A stretch of 43,332 bases of DNA from the NCBI GenBank assembly GCA_030425185.1, contig JAUIAU010000026.1, forward strand, positions 1 through 43,332, read 5' to 3'. How positions within the stretch are numbered: the first letter of the stretch is position 1; each line of letters begins with the position of its first letter. Position numbers and translations under genes: made by a program. The notes under the pieces are model-generated. The model did no database searches and had not been told where the DNA came from. It saw only the letters and a program-made list of their open reading frames with translations. Source of the DNA: Alphaproteobacteria bacterium (GTDB lineage: Bacteria > Pseudomonadota > Alphaproteobacteria > Rhodobacterales > Rhodobacteraceae). This document shows, piece by piece, positions 1 through 7,853 of the stretch.

Positions 1-2
1 TG

Positions 3-126
3 CTGGACAAGGGTATACGCCCCTGCATTCCCGGCAGGACGTCCCGGGGTAAGGCCGTCCGGTACGACAAGCGCCGCTACAAACGGCGCAACCGCATCGA
101 GATCATGTTCGGCCGCCTGAAGGACT
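3..126 (+). pseudogene. IS5-family transposase, C-terminal fragment
   Basis: About 41 codons are open from the window edge. They read as the end of the catalytic domain of an IS5-family (IS427-like) DDE transposase: a KxVRYDKRRYKRRN stretch followed by RIEIMFGRLKD, the region carrying the catalytic Glu. In this family RLKD is normally followed by Trp and some 25-30 more residues. Here the reading stops exactly where the IS66 inverted repeat begins at 127, so the gene was cut by IS66. The 5' part lies outside the window. Non-functional as it stands. Confidence 0.8.
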
Positions 127-141
127 GTAAGCGCGACGCCG
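127..141 (+). repeat. IS66 left terminal inverted repeat
   Basis: GTAAGCGCGACGCCG matches the reverse complement of 2646-2660 at 14 of 15 positions, the first 12 without a break. It fixes the left boundary of the element. Confidence 0.88.
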
Positions 142-187
142 CCCCCCTCCTGCCGTTAGTGAGCTGAACGGGCCAATCTCCGCGCGC

Positions 188-652
188 ATGGGCGTTGGAG
201 GTTTGGGCTTGGAACGAGACGGCAAAGTGGGCGTCCATTTGGACAGCCCAAGGGAAGGCAGGGTTTCTCGGCTTGAGGTGATCGAGGGGCCGTCCGGGCG
301 CCGGCTGCGCACGAAGGCGGAGCGGGCGCGGATTGCGGCGGAGAGCCTGGTGCCCGGGGCGTCGGTGACGGATGTTGCGCAACGGCACGGGACGACGCGC
401 TGGCAGATCTATGACTGGCGGAGGAAGCTGCGGACGGGGCAGCTTGTCGTGCCCGAGAGCGTGGCGGCGCTGCCGATGTTTGCCGAGCTGGTCGTCGAGA
501 GCGCCGCTGCCGGGGCAGAGATACCGGCGGAGACCTCGGCCGTGACCGGCGTGGAGATCGTCATCGGGGATGTCGTGATCCGTGCCGGGACCGACGCCGA
601 CGAGGGGCTGCTGACGCGGGCGATCCGGGCGGCACGGGCCTCGACGTCATGA
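188..652 (+). CDS. tnpA: IS66-family accessory protein TnpA
   Basis: 154 residues. This is the first of the three IS66 genes, an accessory DNA-binding protein needed for IS66 transposition but not itself the DDE enzyme. A helix-turn-helix of the IS3/IS66 orfA type is visible around residues 58-80 (ASVTDVAQRHG then TRWQIYDWRRKL). The C-terminal part has the VEIVIGDVVIRAGTDAD segment typical of these proteins. The stop overlaps the tnpB start (ATGATG at 649), which points to translational coupling. The start at 188 is the first in-frame ATG after the inverted repeat; the first 30 residues look poorly conserved, so a later start is possible. Confidence 0.85.
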   Translation: MGVGGLGLERDGKVGVHLDSPREGRVSRLEVIEGPSGRRLRTKAERARIAAESLVPGASVTDVAQRHGTTRWQIYDWRRKLRTGQLVVPESVAALPMFAELVVESAAAGAEIPAETSAVTGVEIVIGDVVIRAGTDADEGLLTRAIRAARASTS

Positions 653-1005
653 TGCTCGGTCAAGCTGGGCCGGTGAAGGTCTACGTGGCGACGCGCCCGG
701 TGGACTTCCGCAAGGGGATCGACGGCCTTGCGCTTGCGGTGCAGGAGATGTGCGGGCTGGACCCGTTCTGCGGGGCGGTCTTCGTCTTCCGGGCAAAGCG
801 TGCGGACCGCATCAAGCTTCTGGTCTGGGACCAGACCGGGATGGTGCTGGTTCACAAGCGCCTCGAGGGCAGCAAATTTGTCTGGCCGCAGGTGCGGGAC
901 GGGGTGATGCGGATGTCCTCGGCGCAGCTGGCGGCGCTGTTCGAGGGACTGGACTGGCGGCTGGTCCGACCGGAACGAGCGCGGCGGCCACTGGTCGCAG
1001 GCTGA
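649..1005 (+). CDS. tnpB: IS66-family accessory protein TnpB
   Basis: 118 residues, the usual size for IS66 Orf2/TnpB. Hallmarks are VYVATRPVDFRKGIDGLA near the N-terminus, the central VFVFRAKRADRIKLLVWD and the C-terminal DWRLVRP. TnpB is required with TnpA and TnpC for transposition; its biochemical role is not well defined. It overlaps the tnpA stop by 4 bp, and either of two adjacent ATG codons (649 or 652) could serve as start. tnpC follows after 69 bp. Confidence 0.92.
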   Translation: MMLGQAGPVKVYVATRPVDFRKGIDGLALAVQEMCGLDPFCGAVFVFRAKRADRIKLLVWDQTGMVLVHKRLEGSKFVWPQVRDGVMRMSSAQLAALFEGLDWRLVRPERARRPLVAG

Positions 1006-1074
1006 TCGCATGGATGCACGCGAAGTCCCCGTTTTTGCTGGCTGGAACGGCACCGGCGTGATTCACTCCGGGGC

Positions 1075-2640
1075 ATGGATGCCGCCACGCTCAGCCGCGA
1101 GAATGCTCACCTGAAGGCCCGCCTCGCGGAGGTCGAGGCGGCGCTCGTGGAGGTGCAGGAGGCCAACCGCCGGCTGGAGGGGATCTTGCGCGCCGCGCAG
1201 CGCGAACGCTTTGGCAAGAGTTCCGAGAAGTTGTCGCCCGACCAGTTCAATCTGCCGCTCGAGGACGCTGAACTGGCCCAAGGCGTGCTGGAGGCTGCCC
1301 AGGAGAAGGCGGAAGCAGCGTTGCAACGGGCGCGCGGGGATGAACCGCGCAAGCCCGCGCGCAACCGCGGGCATCTACCGGCGCATCTGCCCCGGGTCGA
1401 GCGCGTGATCGAGCCCGCCAGCACCCTTTGCCCCTGCGGCTGTGGCGAGATGGCCCGGATCGGAGAGGATGTCTCCGAGCGGCTCGACGTGATCCCGGCG
1501 CAGTTCCAGGTTCTAGTGACGCGGCGTCCGAGATACGCCTGTCGGCGCTGTTCGCAGGCCGTGGTGCAGGCGCATGCCCCCGAGCATGTCGTGCCGGGCG
1601 GCCTGCCCACCGAACGGCTGATCGCGTGGATCATCGTCTCGAAGTTCGGCGACCACCTGCCGTTCTACCGCCAGGCCGGGATCTTCGAGCGGCAGGGGCT
1701 CAGCCTCGACCGCGGCACGCTCGGCAACTGGGTCGGCCGCGCCTGCTTCCACCTGATGCCCGTGATCGACCACATGAAGGCCCATCTGCGCGCCGCCGAC
1801 AGGATCTTCGTCGACGAGACCCGCGCGCCGGTGCTGGACCCGGGCCGGAAGGCCACCAAGAGCGGCTACTTCTGGGCCGTCGTCTCCGACGATCGCGGAC
1901 ATGGCGGTGCCGGCCCGCCCATTGTGCTGTTCCACTACGCCCCCGGTCGGGGACGGGAGCATCCGCTGAAGTTCCTGGCGGGATACCGCGGCCGGTTCCT
2001 GCAATGCGACGCCTACCAGTCCTACAACGCCCTGACCGAGATCCCGCGCGAAGAGGGGCCGTGGCAGCTGGTCTATTGCTGGACCCATGTCCGTCGCCGC
2101 TTCGTCAAACGCGTCGAGAGCGACGGCTCGCCCATCGCCGAGGAGATGCTGCGCCAGATTGCGTTGCTCTATCAGACCGAGAAGACCGTGCGCGGCCACG
2201 CCCCTGCCGTCCGCCTCGCCGCCCGACGTGAGCACGCCGCCCCGATCATTTCCGCGCTCAAGCCCTGGCTGGAGACCCAGCTCTCGCGCATCCCGCAGAA
2301 GTCCCAACTCGCCGAGGATATCCGCTACACCCTTGGGCACTGGTCCGGCCTGGTCCGCTTCCTCGAGGATGGCACCCTCGAGCTGGATACCAACCCGGTC
2401 GAGAACCAGATCCGTCCGATCGCGCTGACCCGGAAGAACGCCCTCTTCGCCGGAAACGAGATCGGCGCCGAGAACTGGGCCATGCTCGCGTCGTTCGTCG
2501 CAACCTGCAAGCTGTCAGGCGTGAACCCCGTCGACTACCTCGCCGCTACCCTGCGCGCCATCCTCAACGGCCACCCACGATCCCGCATCGAAGACCTCAT
2601 GCCTTGGCGGCAGACACAGCCGCCAAGCCTCGCCGCATAG
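1075..2640 (+). CDS. tnpC: IS66-family DDE transposase TnpC
   Basis: 521 residues, full length for an IS66 transposase. In order: an N-terminal coiled-coil leucine-zipper-like region (about 1-50), the RERFGKSSEKL segment, a Cys-rich zinc-finger-like stretch (CPCGCGE, then CRRCSQ), and the DDE domain. Candidate catalytic Asp residues are in FVDET and LQCDAYQSY, and the Glu is in NPVENQIRP near the C-terminus. The TAG stop lies 20 bp before the right end of the element. No frameshift or missing motif is seen, so the enzyme is probably active. Confidence 0.95.
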   Translation: MDAATLSRENAHLKARLAEVEAALVEVQEANRRLEGILRAAQRERFGKSSEKLSPDQFNLPLEDAELAQGVLEAAQEKAEAALQRARGDEPRKPARNRGHLPAHLPRVERVIEPASTLCPCGCGEMARIGEDVSERLDVIPAQFQVLVTRRPRYACRRCSQAVVQAHAPEHVVPGGLPTERLIAWIIVSKFGDHLPFYRQAGIFERQGLSLDRGTLGNWVGRACFHLMPVIDHMKAHLRAADRIFVDETRAPVLDPGRKATKSGYFWAVVSDDRGHGGAGPPIVLFHYAPGRGREHPLKFLAGYRGRFLQCDAYQSYNALTEIPREEGPWQLVYCWTHVRRRFVKRVESDGSPIAEEMLRQIALLYQTEKTVRGHAPAVRLAARREHAAPIISALKPWLETQLSRIPQKSQLAEDIRYTLGHWSGLVRFLEDGTLELDTNPVENQIRPIALTRKNALFAGNEIGAENWAMLASFVATCKLSGVNPVDYLAATLRAILNGHPRSRIEDLMPWRQTQPPSLAA

Positions 2641-2645
2641 GGCCA

Positions 2646-2660
2646 CGCCGTCGCGCTTAC
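2646..2660 (-). repeat. IS66 right terminal inverted repeat
   Basis: Read on the minus strand this is GTAAGCGCGACGGCG, matching the left end at 14 of 15 positions. It marks the right boundary of the element. Confidence 0.88.
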
Positions 2661-2661
2661 T

Positions 2662-3054
2662 GACGGAAACCTGATCGGAGACATCGGAGAGGCACTGGCT
2701 GTCGAAATGTTCGGGGTTCGGCTTGTAGACGGGAGCGGCAACCCGGCCATTGACGCGATTGCTCCCGACGGGAAGACGACCGTTCAGATCAATGCTACCG
2801 GGACGGGGCGCGGACCAGCGTTCAGGAACACGCAGCTTCGGGCAGATCATCTGATTTTCTTCGATCTCGACTTCGATCGCTGTGTTGCCGAGGTGGTCTT
2901 TAACGGCCCGGAACATATTGCGTTTTCCTTGTTCCCGTCTTCCTTTACAGGCCAAAGGTCCCTGACCGCAGCGCAGATCCGCAAAGCCGCGTCCAGAGTG
3001 GCTCCGGAGCAAGGACTGACCCGCACGCAGGACGCGGCGGTGGCAGCTCGCTAA
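2662..3054 (+). pseudogene. DUF6998-like protein, 5'-truncated by IS66
   Basis: The frame is open directly out of the IS66 right end (DGNLIGDIGEALAVEMFG...) and runs about 130 codons to TAA. It resembles the C-terminal domain of DUF6998-type proteins, which have a restriction-endonuclease-like fold: an LIGDIGEALA helix, an IDAIAPDG strand, a VQI-x-ATG strand and FFDLDFD. Family members I recall have Lys in the VQIKATG position; here it is Asn, so a presumed catalytic Lys is lost. With the 5' part missing, it is best read as a remnant. An internal ATG at 2707 could start a 115-residue product, but it would begin inside the domain. The family assignment is from memory of sequence pattern and is moderately sure. 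Confidence 0.6.
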
Positions 3055-3170
3055 GTCCTGACCCCGGACGACAGGCGGATGGCGCGTCCACCAGCCTCCG
3101 CCGAAAGGGGCCGGGCCGGGGCACGATCGCTCGCCGACCCTGGCGGACACCCCGTCGTCAGACAAAAGAA

Positions 3171-3198
3171 GGGCGGCCGTCTGGCCGCCCTTTCCTTT
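3171..3198 (-). terminator. Bidirectional Rho-independent terminator
   Basis: A perfect 8-bp GC stem (GGGCGGCC, loop GTCT, GGCCGCCC) at 3171-3190 is flanked by a T-rich run on the plus side and, read on the minus strand, by TTCTTTTG. It sits 33 bp past the stop of the oxygenase gene and should end the leftward transcript. It could also stop rightward read-through from the IS66 region. Confidence 0.85.
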
Positions 3199-3222
3199 GG
3201 TTCCCGCCGGTGTGCCCCCGGG

Positions 3223-4008
3223 TCACGCCGCGCCGAGGCGCCCGTAGAAGGTCATCCGGGCGTTCTCGGACAGCTGCACGCCCGGCCGCGCGTTGTAGGC
3301 CAGCACGGCCAGCATCCGGGTGCGGTCGCTTTCGTTCGGCGAGACGCGGTGGATCGAGTTGCGGCCCCGGAACAGGACGAGCGTGCCCGGATCCATGCTG
3401 AGCACCTGCGGTGTGGTCCGCCCGTCGAGCAGGTCGGCGACTCCCTCCGGGTTCATCTCGCCCGCGTCGGCGTCGCGCAGGTCCTTGACGTATTCGAAGC
3501 GGCTGCCCGCGTCCGGCTTGCGGATCAGCAGCGTGATGGCGAAGGACGAGTTGTCGAAGTGCCAGCCCAGTTCCTGCCCGCGCTCGGCGTAGTGGATGTT
3601 GATCGAGGACAGCGGGTCGGCATAGGGGTGCACCTCGGCCTCGCCGGTGGCGCGGCAGACGAAGGTGCGGAACTCGGGCGCGTCGTAGAGCGCGCGCAGG
3701 GGCGAGGTCGCGGCCACCTCGTCGTCGCAGATGCACCCCTTGGACGAGACGACCTGCCGGTTCACCGGGTGGTCGGCGGGCAGCGCGGGGTCGGGCGGCG
3801 TCAGGTAGACGGAATGGCTCTGGGTGCAGAAATAGGCCTGTGCCCGCCCGGCCTCGGCCTCGGTATCGAGGGCTTCGAGGGCGCCGGGCGTCAGGAACCC
3901 CTCCAGCACCACCACGCCGTCCCGGTCGAGCCGCGCGCGGCAGGCCGCGCCGAAGGCGGGGTCGGTCAGCGGGTGGCGGTCGGTCTGGACGATACCTTCA
4001 AGGGACAT
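3223..4008 (-). CDS. HalD/BesD-family Fe(II)/2-oxoglutarate oxygenase, probable hydroxylase
   Basis: 261 residues with a 2OG-oxygenase fold. The sequence follows the HalD/BesD family (radical amino-acid halogenases and related hydroxylases) in its order: an N-terminal DGVVVLEGFLTP segment, YLTPPDPALPADHP, the first facial-triad pair in LGWHFDNSSFAITLL, and distal His in LFRGRNSIHRVSP. The likely 2OG-binding Arg is in the RTRMLAVLAYN strand. The iron ligands appear to be H150, D152 and H220. The true halogenases have Gly in place of the Asp to make room for chloride, so HxD here predicts hydroxylation (inference), with a free amino acid as the likely substrate class. Start ATG has a GGAG 7 bp upstream. 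It lies 85 bp downstream of the ABC permease on the same strand, may share its transcript, and ends at a strong terminator. Confidence 0.82.
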   Translation of the reverse strand: MSLEGIVQTDRHPLTDPAFGAACRARLDRDGVVVLEGFLTPGALEALDTEAEAGRAQAYFCTQSHSVYLTPPDPALPADHPVNRQVVSSKGCICDDEVAATSPLRALYDAPEFRTFVCRATGEAEVHPYADPLSSINIHYAERGQELGWHFDNSSFAITLLIRKPDAGSRFEYVKDLRDADAGEMNPEGVADLLDGRTTPQVLSMDPGTLVLFRGRNSIHRVSPNESDRTRMLAVLAYNARPGVQLSENARMTFYGRLGAA

Positions 4009-4093
4009 GGGCGCGCTCCGGGGTTGCGGGTCGGCGCCAGTCTCGTCGCAAAGCGGGGCGGTTGGGAAGGGGGCAGGTGGCGGCTCTTCCCCC

Positions 4094-5230
4094 TCAGTCC
4101 AGGGTCCGCCGGAAGCGCAGGAGGGCCGCGCCGGTCAGGACGACGGCGAAGACGGTCAGCGCGGCCAGCGGCTGGGCGACCCCTTCGAGGCCCGCGCCCT
4201 TCAGCATGACCGCGCGGATCATCCGCAGGAAATGCGTCAGCGGCAGCAGTTCCCCCAGCGCCTGCGCCCAGCCGGGCATCCCGCGATAGGGGAACATGAA
4301 GCCCGACAGCAGGATCGACGGCAGGAAATAGAAGAAGGTCAGCTGCATCGCCTGCAACTGGGTCCGCGCCACCGTCGAGATCAGGTAGCCGAGCAGCACC
4401 AGCGCCAGCACGAAGACGAGGATGCCGGCCATCAGCACCCCGAGCCCGCCCATGAAGGGCACGCCGAAGATCAGCTTGGCCGCGACCAGCACCACGGTCA
4501 CCTGCACCGCGCCGATGCCGAGGAAGGGCAGGATCTTGCCCAGCATGATCTCCAGCGGCGAGGCGGGCATCGCGAGCAGGTTCTCCATCGTGCCGCGTTC
4601 GATCTCGCGGGTCAGGCCCATCGCGGTCATCATCACCATGGTCATCTGCAGGATCACGCCCAAGAGGCCCGGCACGATGTTATACTGGGTGATCCCTTCC
4701 GGGTTGTAGCGGCGGTGGACGACGACCTGCACGGCATGGGTTCCGGCCTCGGCGGCGGCGGTCTCGGTGCCCTGTTCGCGTTGCAGCGCCTCGGCGGCGA
4801 CGGTGCCCAGCGTCGAGATCGCGCCGGAGGCGACCGAGGGGTCGGTGGCATCGGCCTCGATCAGCATGACCGGGTGGTCGCCGCGCTCGATCCGGCGGCC
4901 GAAGTCCGAGGGCACGGTCACCACGAACGAGACATCGCCCCGCACCAGCATCGCCTCGGCCTGCGCGGCAGAGGCCCCGACGGTCACGAAGCGGTAATAG
5001 CCGGTCAGCTCCAGAGCGCTGACCATCGCGCGGGTGAAGCGGTCCTGCGTCGGCGCGACGAGGGCGGCGGGCAGTCCGCGCGGGTCCGAGTTGATCGCGA
5101 AGCCGAACAGCATGAGCTGCATCAGCGGCACGCCCAGCATCATCGCGAAGGTGATCCGGTCGCGGCGCATCTGGATCGTCTCCTTGACGAGCAGCGACCA
5201 GAGGCGGCCGAGGGAGAGAAGCGCGCTCAT
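4094..5230 (-). CDS. ABC-2 type transporter permease (YbhS/YbhR-like)
   Basis: 378 residues. One N-terminal membrane span (about 25-46) is followed by a periplasmic loop of roughly 130 residues and a C-terminal block of about five spans. The ERGTMENLLAMPASPLEI segment between spans is typical of ABC-2 permeases of the drug-efflux type. Its ATG overlaps the ATPase stop by 4 bp, so it forms a transporter with the ATPase and HlyD-type protein upstream. The E. coli ybhGFSR system has two different permeases; here only one is present, so it probably works as a homodimer (inference). The substrate is not evident; a toxic small molecule or drug is the family expectation. Confidence 0.9.
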   Translation of the reverse strand: MSALLSLGRLWSLLVKETIQMRRDRITFAMMLGVPLMQLMLFGFAINSDPRGLPAALVAPTQDRFTRAMVSALELTGYYRFVTVGASAAQAEAMLVRGDVSFVVTVPSDFGRRIERGDHPVMLIEADATDPSVASGAISTLGTVAAEALQREQGTETAAAEAGTHAVQVVVHRRYNPEGITQYNIVPGLLGVILQMTMVMMTAMGLTREIERGTMENLLAMPASPLEIMLGKILPFLGIGAVQVTVVLVAAKLIFGVPFMGGLGVLMAGILVFVLALVLLGYLISTVARTQLQAMQLTFFYFLPSILLSGFMFPYRGMPGWAQALGELLPLTHFLRMIRAVMLKGAGLEGVAQPLAALTVFAVVLTGAALLRFRRTLD

Positions 5231-6183
5231 GCCATGTTGTCCTGCGACGCGCCCATCAGCTGGATGAACACGTCCTCGAGGCTGGTCTCGGCGTCGCGCA
5301 GGCTCGCGCCGCTGGCGGTGGCGGCGGCCCCTGTCGCGCGCCGCAGCGCCGCGCCGTCGCGCCCGGTGACATGCAGCGTGGTCCCGAAGGGCGCGACCTG
5401 GTCGACGGCGGGATCGTCGCGCAGCATGCGGGCGGCCCGGGGCAGGTCGCCGCCGTCGAGCACCAGCGTGGTCAGCTTCGCGCCCGCGATCACCTCGTCC
5501 ACCGTGCCGCGCGCGACGAGCTTGCCGTACGAGATGTAGTTGATCCGGTGGCAGCGCTCGGCCTCGTCCATGTAATGGGTCGAGACCAGCACCGTCAGCC
5601 CGTCCGCGGCACGCGAATGGATCTCGTCCCAGAACTCCCGGCGGGCCTTGGGATCGACGCCGGCCGTCGGCTCGTCGAGCAGCAGCAGGCGCGGGCGGTG
5701 CATGATGCAGGCGGCGAGTGCCAGCCGTTGCTTCCAGCCGCCCGACAGCGACCCGGCCAGTTGCCGCTTGCGGCTGGTCAGCCCGAGATCTGCCAGTGTG
5801 TCGGCGACCGCCCGGCGCGGGTCGGGCAGGCGGTAGAGACCGGCGACGAAGCGCAGGTTCTCCTCGATCGTCAGGTCCTCATAGAGCGAGAACTTCTGCG
5901 TCATGTAGCCGACGTCGAGCTTGATCGCGCGCGCCTCGGTGCGGATGTCGCGCCCGAGCACGGTGCCGGTCCCGGCATCGGGGGTCAGCAGGCCGCACAT
6001 CAGCCGGATCGTCGTCGTCTTGCCCGAGCCGTTCGGGCCGAGGAACCCGGCGATCTCGCCGGTGCGCACGTCGAGGGTCACGTCGTCCACCACCCGGCGG
6101 CCGCCGAAAGCCTTGACGAGGCCCGCGACCTCGATCGCGGGGGGCGCGTCCGCCCCGGGGGCATCGGCCACGGGCGCACTCAC
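5227..6183 (-). CDS. ABC transporter ATP-binding protein (YbhF-like, single NBD)
   Basis: 318 residues starting at a GTG that overlaps the TGA of the upstream adaptor gene by 4 bp. The frame stays open further upstream, but that stretch lies over the HlyD gene in another frame and is not credible as coding. Walker A GPNGSGKTT is at about 49-57, the Q-loop in YMTQKFSLYEDLT at about 92-104, the signature LSGGWKQR at about 145-152, Walker B LLLLDEP with the D-loop following, and the switch His in VSTHYMDEAERC. The C-terminal segment ends with a SLEDVFIQLMG helix common in drug-type ABC ATPases. E. coli YbhF has two fused NBDs; this protein has one, consistent with a dimer. It powers export with the permease that follows. 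Confidence 0.92.
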   Translation of the reverse strand: MSAPVADAPGADAPPAIEVAGLVKAFGGRRVVDDVTLDVRTGEIAGFLGPNGSGKTTTIRLMCGLLTPDAGTGTVLGRDIRTEARAIKLDVGYMTQKFSLYEDLTIEENLRFVAGLYRLPDPRRAVADTLADLGLTSRKRQLAGSLSGGWKQRLALAACIMHRPRLLLLDEPTAGVDPKARREFWDEIHSRAADGLTVLVSTHYMDEAERCHRINYISYGKLVARGTVDEVIAGAKLTTLVLDGGDLPRAARMLRDDPAVDQVAPFGTTLHVTGRDGAALRRATGAAATASGASLRDAETSLEDVFIQLMGASQDNMA

Positions 6184-7136
6184 TCTGCGGCCCCCGGCAG
6201 GACCACGTCGACGATCTGGCCCGGTTTCAGCACCCCGGCCCCGGCGGCGGGGCGGGCCTCGATCAGGTAGACGAGTTTCTGCCGCGTCTCGATCGAGTAG
6301 ATCACCGGGGGAGTGAACTCGGGCGTGTCGGCGACATAGCTGACCGTGGCCTGCAGGCCGGGCGGACAGCCGTCGCAGCGCACGTCGAGCAGGCTTCCGG
6401 GCGCGATGCGGGGCAGGGCGTCCTGCGGCACGTAGAGGCGCAGCTTCACCCCGTCGTCGGGCAGCAGCGACAGCACCGGCGCGGCGGGGCCTGCCAGTTC
6501 GCCCGGGGTGCGGATCAGGTCGCTGACGGTCCCGCCGGCGGGGGCCTCCAGCCGACGCCGCGCGAGGTTCCATTCGGCCTGGTCGCGGGCGGCGCGGGCG
6601 CCGTCGAGCGCGGCTTCGGCGGCGGCGATCCGCTGCGGGCGGGCGGGCAGGCGGGCGGCGGCCAGTTCGGCCTCGATCCGCGCCACGGCGGCCGCGGCCA
6701 CCTCGGCGGCGGTGACGGCGTCGTCGGCCTGCGCCGTGGTGATCGCGCCGCGCGCGGCGAGGCTGGTCTGCCGCTCGGAGGTGCGCTGCGCCTCCGTCGC
6801 CTGCGCGCGGGCCGAGGCGAGCGCGGCCTCGATCGCGGCGATTTCCTCGGGGCGCGCGCCTTCGCGCAGGTCGGCGAGCGCGGCTTCCGCCTGCTGCAGC
6901 CCGGCCTCGGCCTGGGCCAGCGCGATGGTGGCGTCGCGGTCCTCCAGCCGCACCAGCGGGTCGCCGGGGGCGACGCGGTCGCCGCGCGCGACGGCGATCT
7001 CGCGGATCTCGGCGGTGGCGACGGGCGCGATCAGGACATACTCGCCCTCGACATAGCCCGAGGCGAAGGGCGGAACCGGCGCGCAGGCGGTGAAGAGCGC
7101 GGAGAGCAGCGGCAAGGTGCAGACGAAGGCGGTCAC
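6180..7136 (-). CDS. HlyD-family membrane fusion protein (YbhG-like), probable lipoprotein
   Basis: 318 residues. The N-terminus is a short signal ending in FTAC (Cys18), which fits a lipobox, so a lipid-anchored periplasmic adaptor is likely. A biotinyl-lipoyl-like half (VARGDRVAPGDPLVRLEDRD) precedes a long Ala-rich coiled-coil hairpin (about 70-190), then the second half (LEAPAGGTVSDLIRTPGEL) and a beta-barrel domain. This layout is standard for adaptors joining an inner-membrane ABC exporter to an outer-membrane channel; no outer-membrane gene is in the window. It overlaps the TetR gene by 4 bp upstream and the ATPase gene by 4 bp downstream, which makes a tight operon. Confidence 0.9.
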   Translation of the reverse strand: MTAFVCTLPLLSALFTACAPVPPFASGYVEGEYVLIAPVATAEIREIAVARGDRVAPGDPLVRLEDRDATIALAQAEAGLQQAEAALADLREGARPEEIAAIEAALASARAQATEAQRTSERQTSLAARGAITTAQADDAVTAAEVAAAAVARIEAELAAARLPARPQRIAAAEAALDGARAARDQAEWNLARRRLEAPAGGTVSDLIRTPGELAGPAAPVLSLLPDDGVKLRLYVPQDALPRIAPGSLLDVRCDGCPPGLQATVSYVADTPEFTPPVIYSIETRQKLVYLIEARPAAGAGVLKPGQIVDVVLPGAAE

Positions 7137-7819
7137 GGGGGGTCCCCTCTGGACAGGGCGGCGTTGAGCGTGGCGAGGATGCGGGCCTCGACGGCGGCGA
7201 TCTCGGCCGGGCCATAGCCGTCCCAGCCCATGCGGCGGGTGACGATGGCCGCGCCGAGGCGGAAATAGAGGATCTGCCCGAGATGCGCGAAGACGGCGAG
7301 GCGCACCGCCGGGCTGTCCGGGTCCTGCCCGCTGGCCCGGCCCCAGAGCGCGCAGAGATCGGCATGGCGCGGGGCGATGACGCGGTCATAGACGATGTCG
7401 AGCAGCACCGGCTCGCCCAGCACCTCGCGCAGCAGGAAGGCGGGCACTTCCTCGCCGTCGCCGCGACCGAGCAGGAAGCGGACCATGGCGGTGGTCAGGA
7501 AGGCCAGCCGGGCATGGGCGGCCGCGGCGGGCAGGTCGTCGGGCAGCGGGGCGGGATCCGGGCCGAGCACAGCCTGGAAGCGGCGGGCAACCTCCTCGAC
7601 GCAGGCGCGGCGCAGCCCGTCCTTGCCGCCGAAGTGGTAGGCGATCGAGGCGACGTTGGTCCCGGCAGCCTCGGCCAGCTCCCGGGTCGAGGTCGCGGCG
7701 AACCCGGTCTTGCCGAACAGCCGCAGGCCCGCGCGGATCAGCGCGCCGCGCGTGCCGGTCGGCGCCGGGGGCACGGCACCGGGGTCCGGGTCGGCATCGG
7801 GGGGCGGGGCATCGGACAT
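7133..7819 (-). CDS. TetR-family regulator, CecR-like
   Basis: 228 residues. After a Pro/Asp-rich N-terminal tail, the TetR helix-turn-helix is at about 44-63 (TSTRELAEAAG then VASIAYHFGGKDGL). The C-terminal ligand-binding domain resembles the DUF1956/CecR type (AFLLREVLGEP, the YxRVIAPRH segment). E. coli cecR (ybiH) sits directly upstream of ybhGFSR and controls it; the same order is kept here, with a 4-bp overlap into the HlyD gene. It is the first gene of the operon and a perfect palindrome lies 35 bp before its start, so negative autoregulation is likely. The inducer is unknown. Confidence 0.88.
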   Translation of the reverse strand: MSDAPPPDADPDPGAVPPAPTGTRGALIRAGLRLFGKTGFAATSTRELAEAAGTNVASIAYHFGGKDGLRRACVEEVARRFQAVLGPDPAPLPDDLPAAAAHARLAFLTTAMVRFLLGRGDGEEVPAFLLREVLGEPVLLDIVYDRVIAPRHADLCALWGRASGQDPDSPAVRLAVFAHLGQILYFRLGAAIVTRRMGWDGYGPAEIAAVEARILATLNAALSRGDPP

Positions 7820-7853
7820 GTGCGGGCGACTCGGGGGGCAGGGTTGCCCGCAA

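Larger units (their letters stand above)
127..2660 (+). mobile_element. IS66-family insertion sequence, apparently intact
   Basis: The 2.53-kb element begins GTAAGCGCGACG and ends with its reverse complement, as IS66-family ends do. It carries the three standard genes tnpA, tnpB and tnpC in order on one strand. Length, gene order and ends all fit a complete element. IS66 normally makes an 8-bp target duplication, but the flanks here differ: GAAGGACT at 119-126 and TGACGGAA at 2661-2668. The left flank is an IS5 transposase and the right flank an unrelated gene tail. The present position therefore arose by IS-mediated deletion or recombination rather than one simple insertion. Confidence 0.9.

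Noticed and set aside
3079-4209. A 376-residue plus-strand protein across the oxygenase gene
   Set aside because: It is antisense to a clear 2OG-oxygenase and has the Arg/Gly/Ala composition of a shadow frame.
5227-7389. A single 720-residue minus-strand protein with the ABC ATPase at its C-terminus
   Set aside because: The first 400 residues are an out-of-frame reading of the HlyD gene. The true ATPase starts at the GTG at 6183, which overlaps the HlyD stop.
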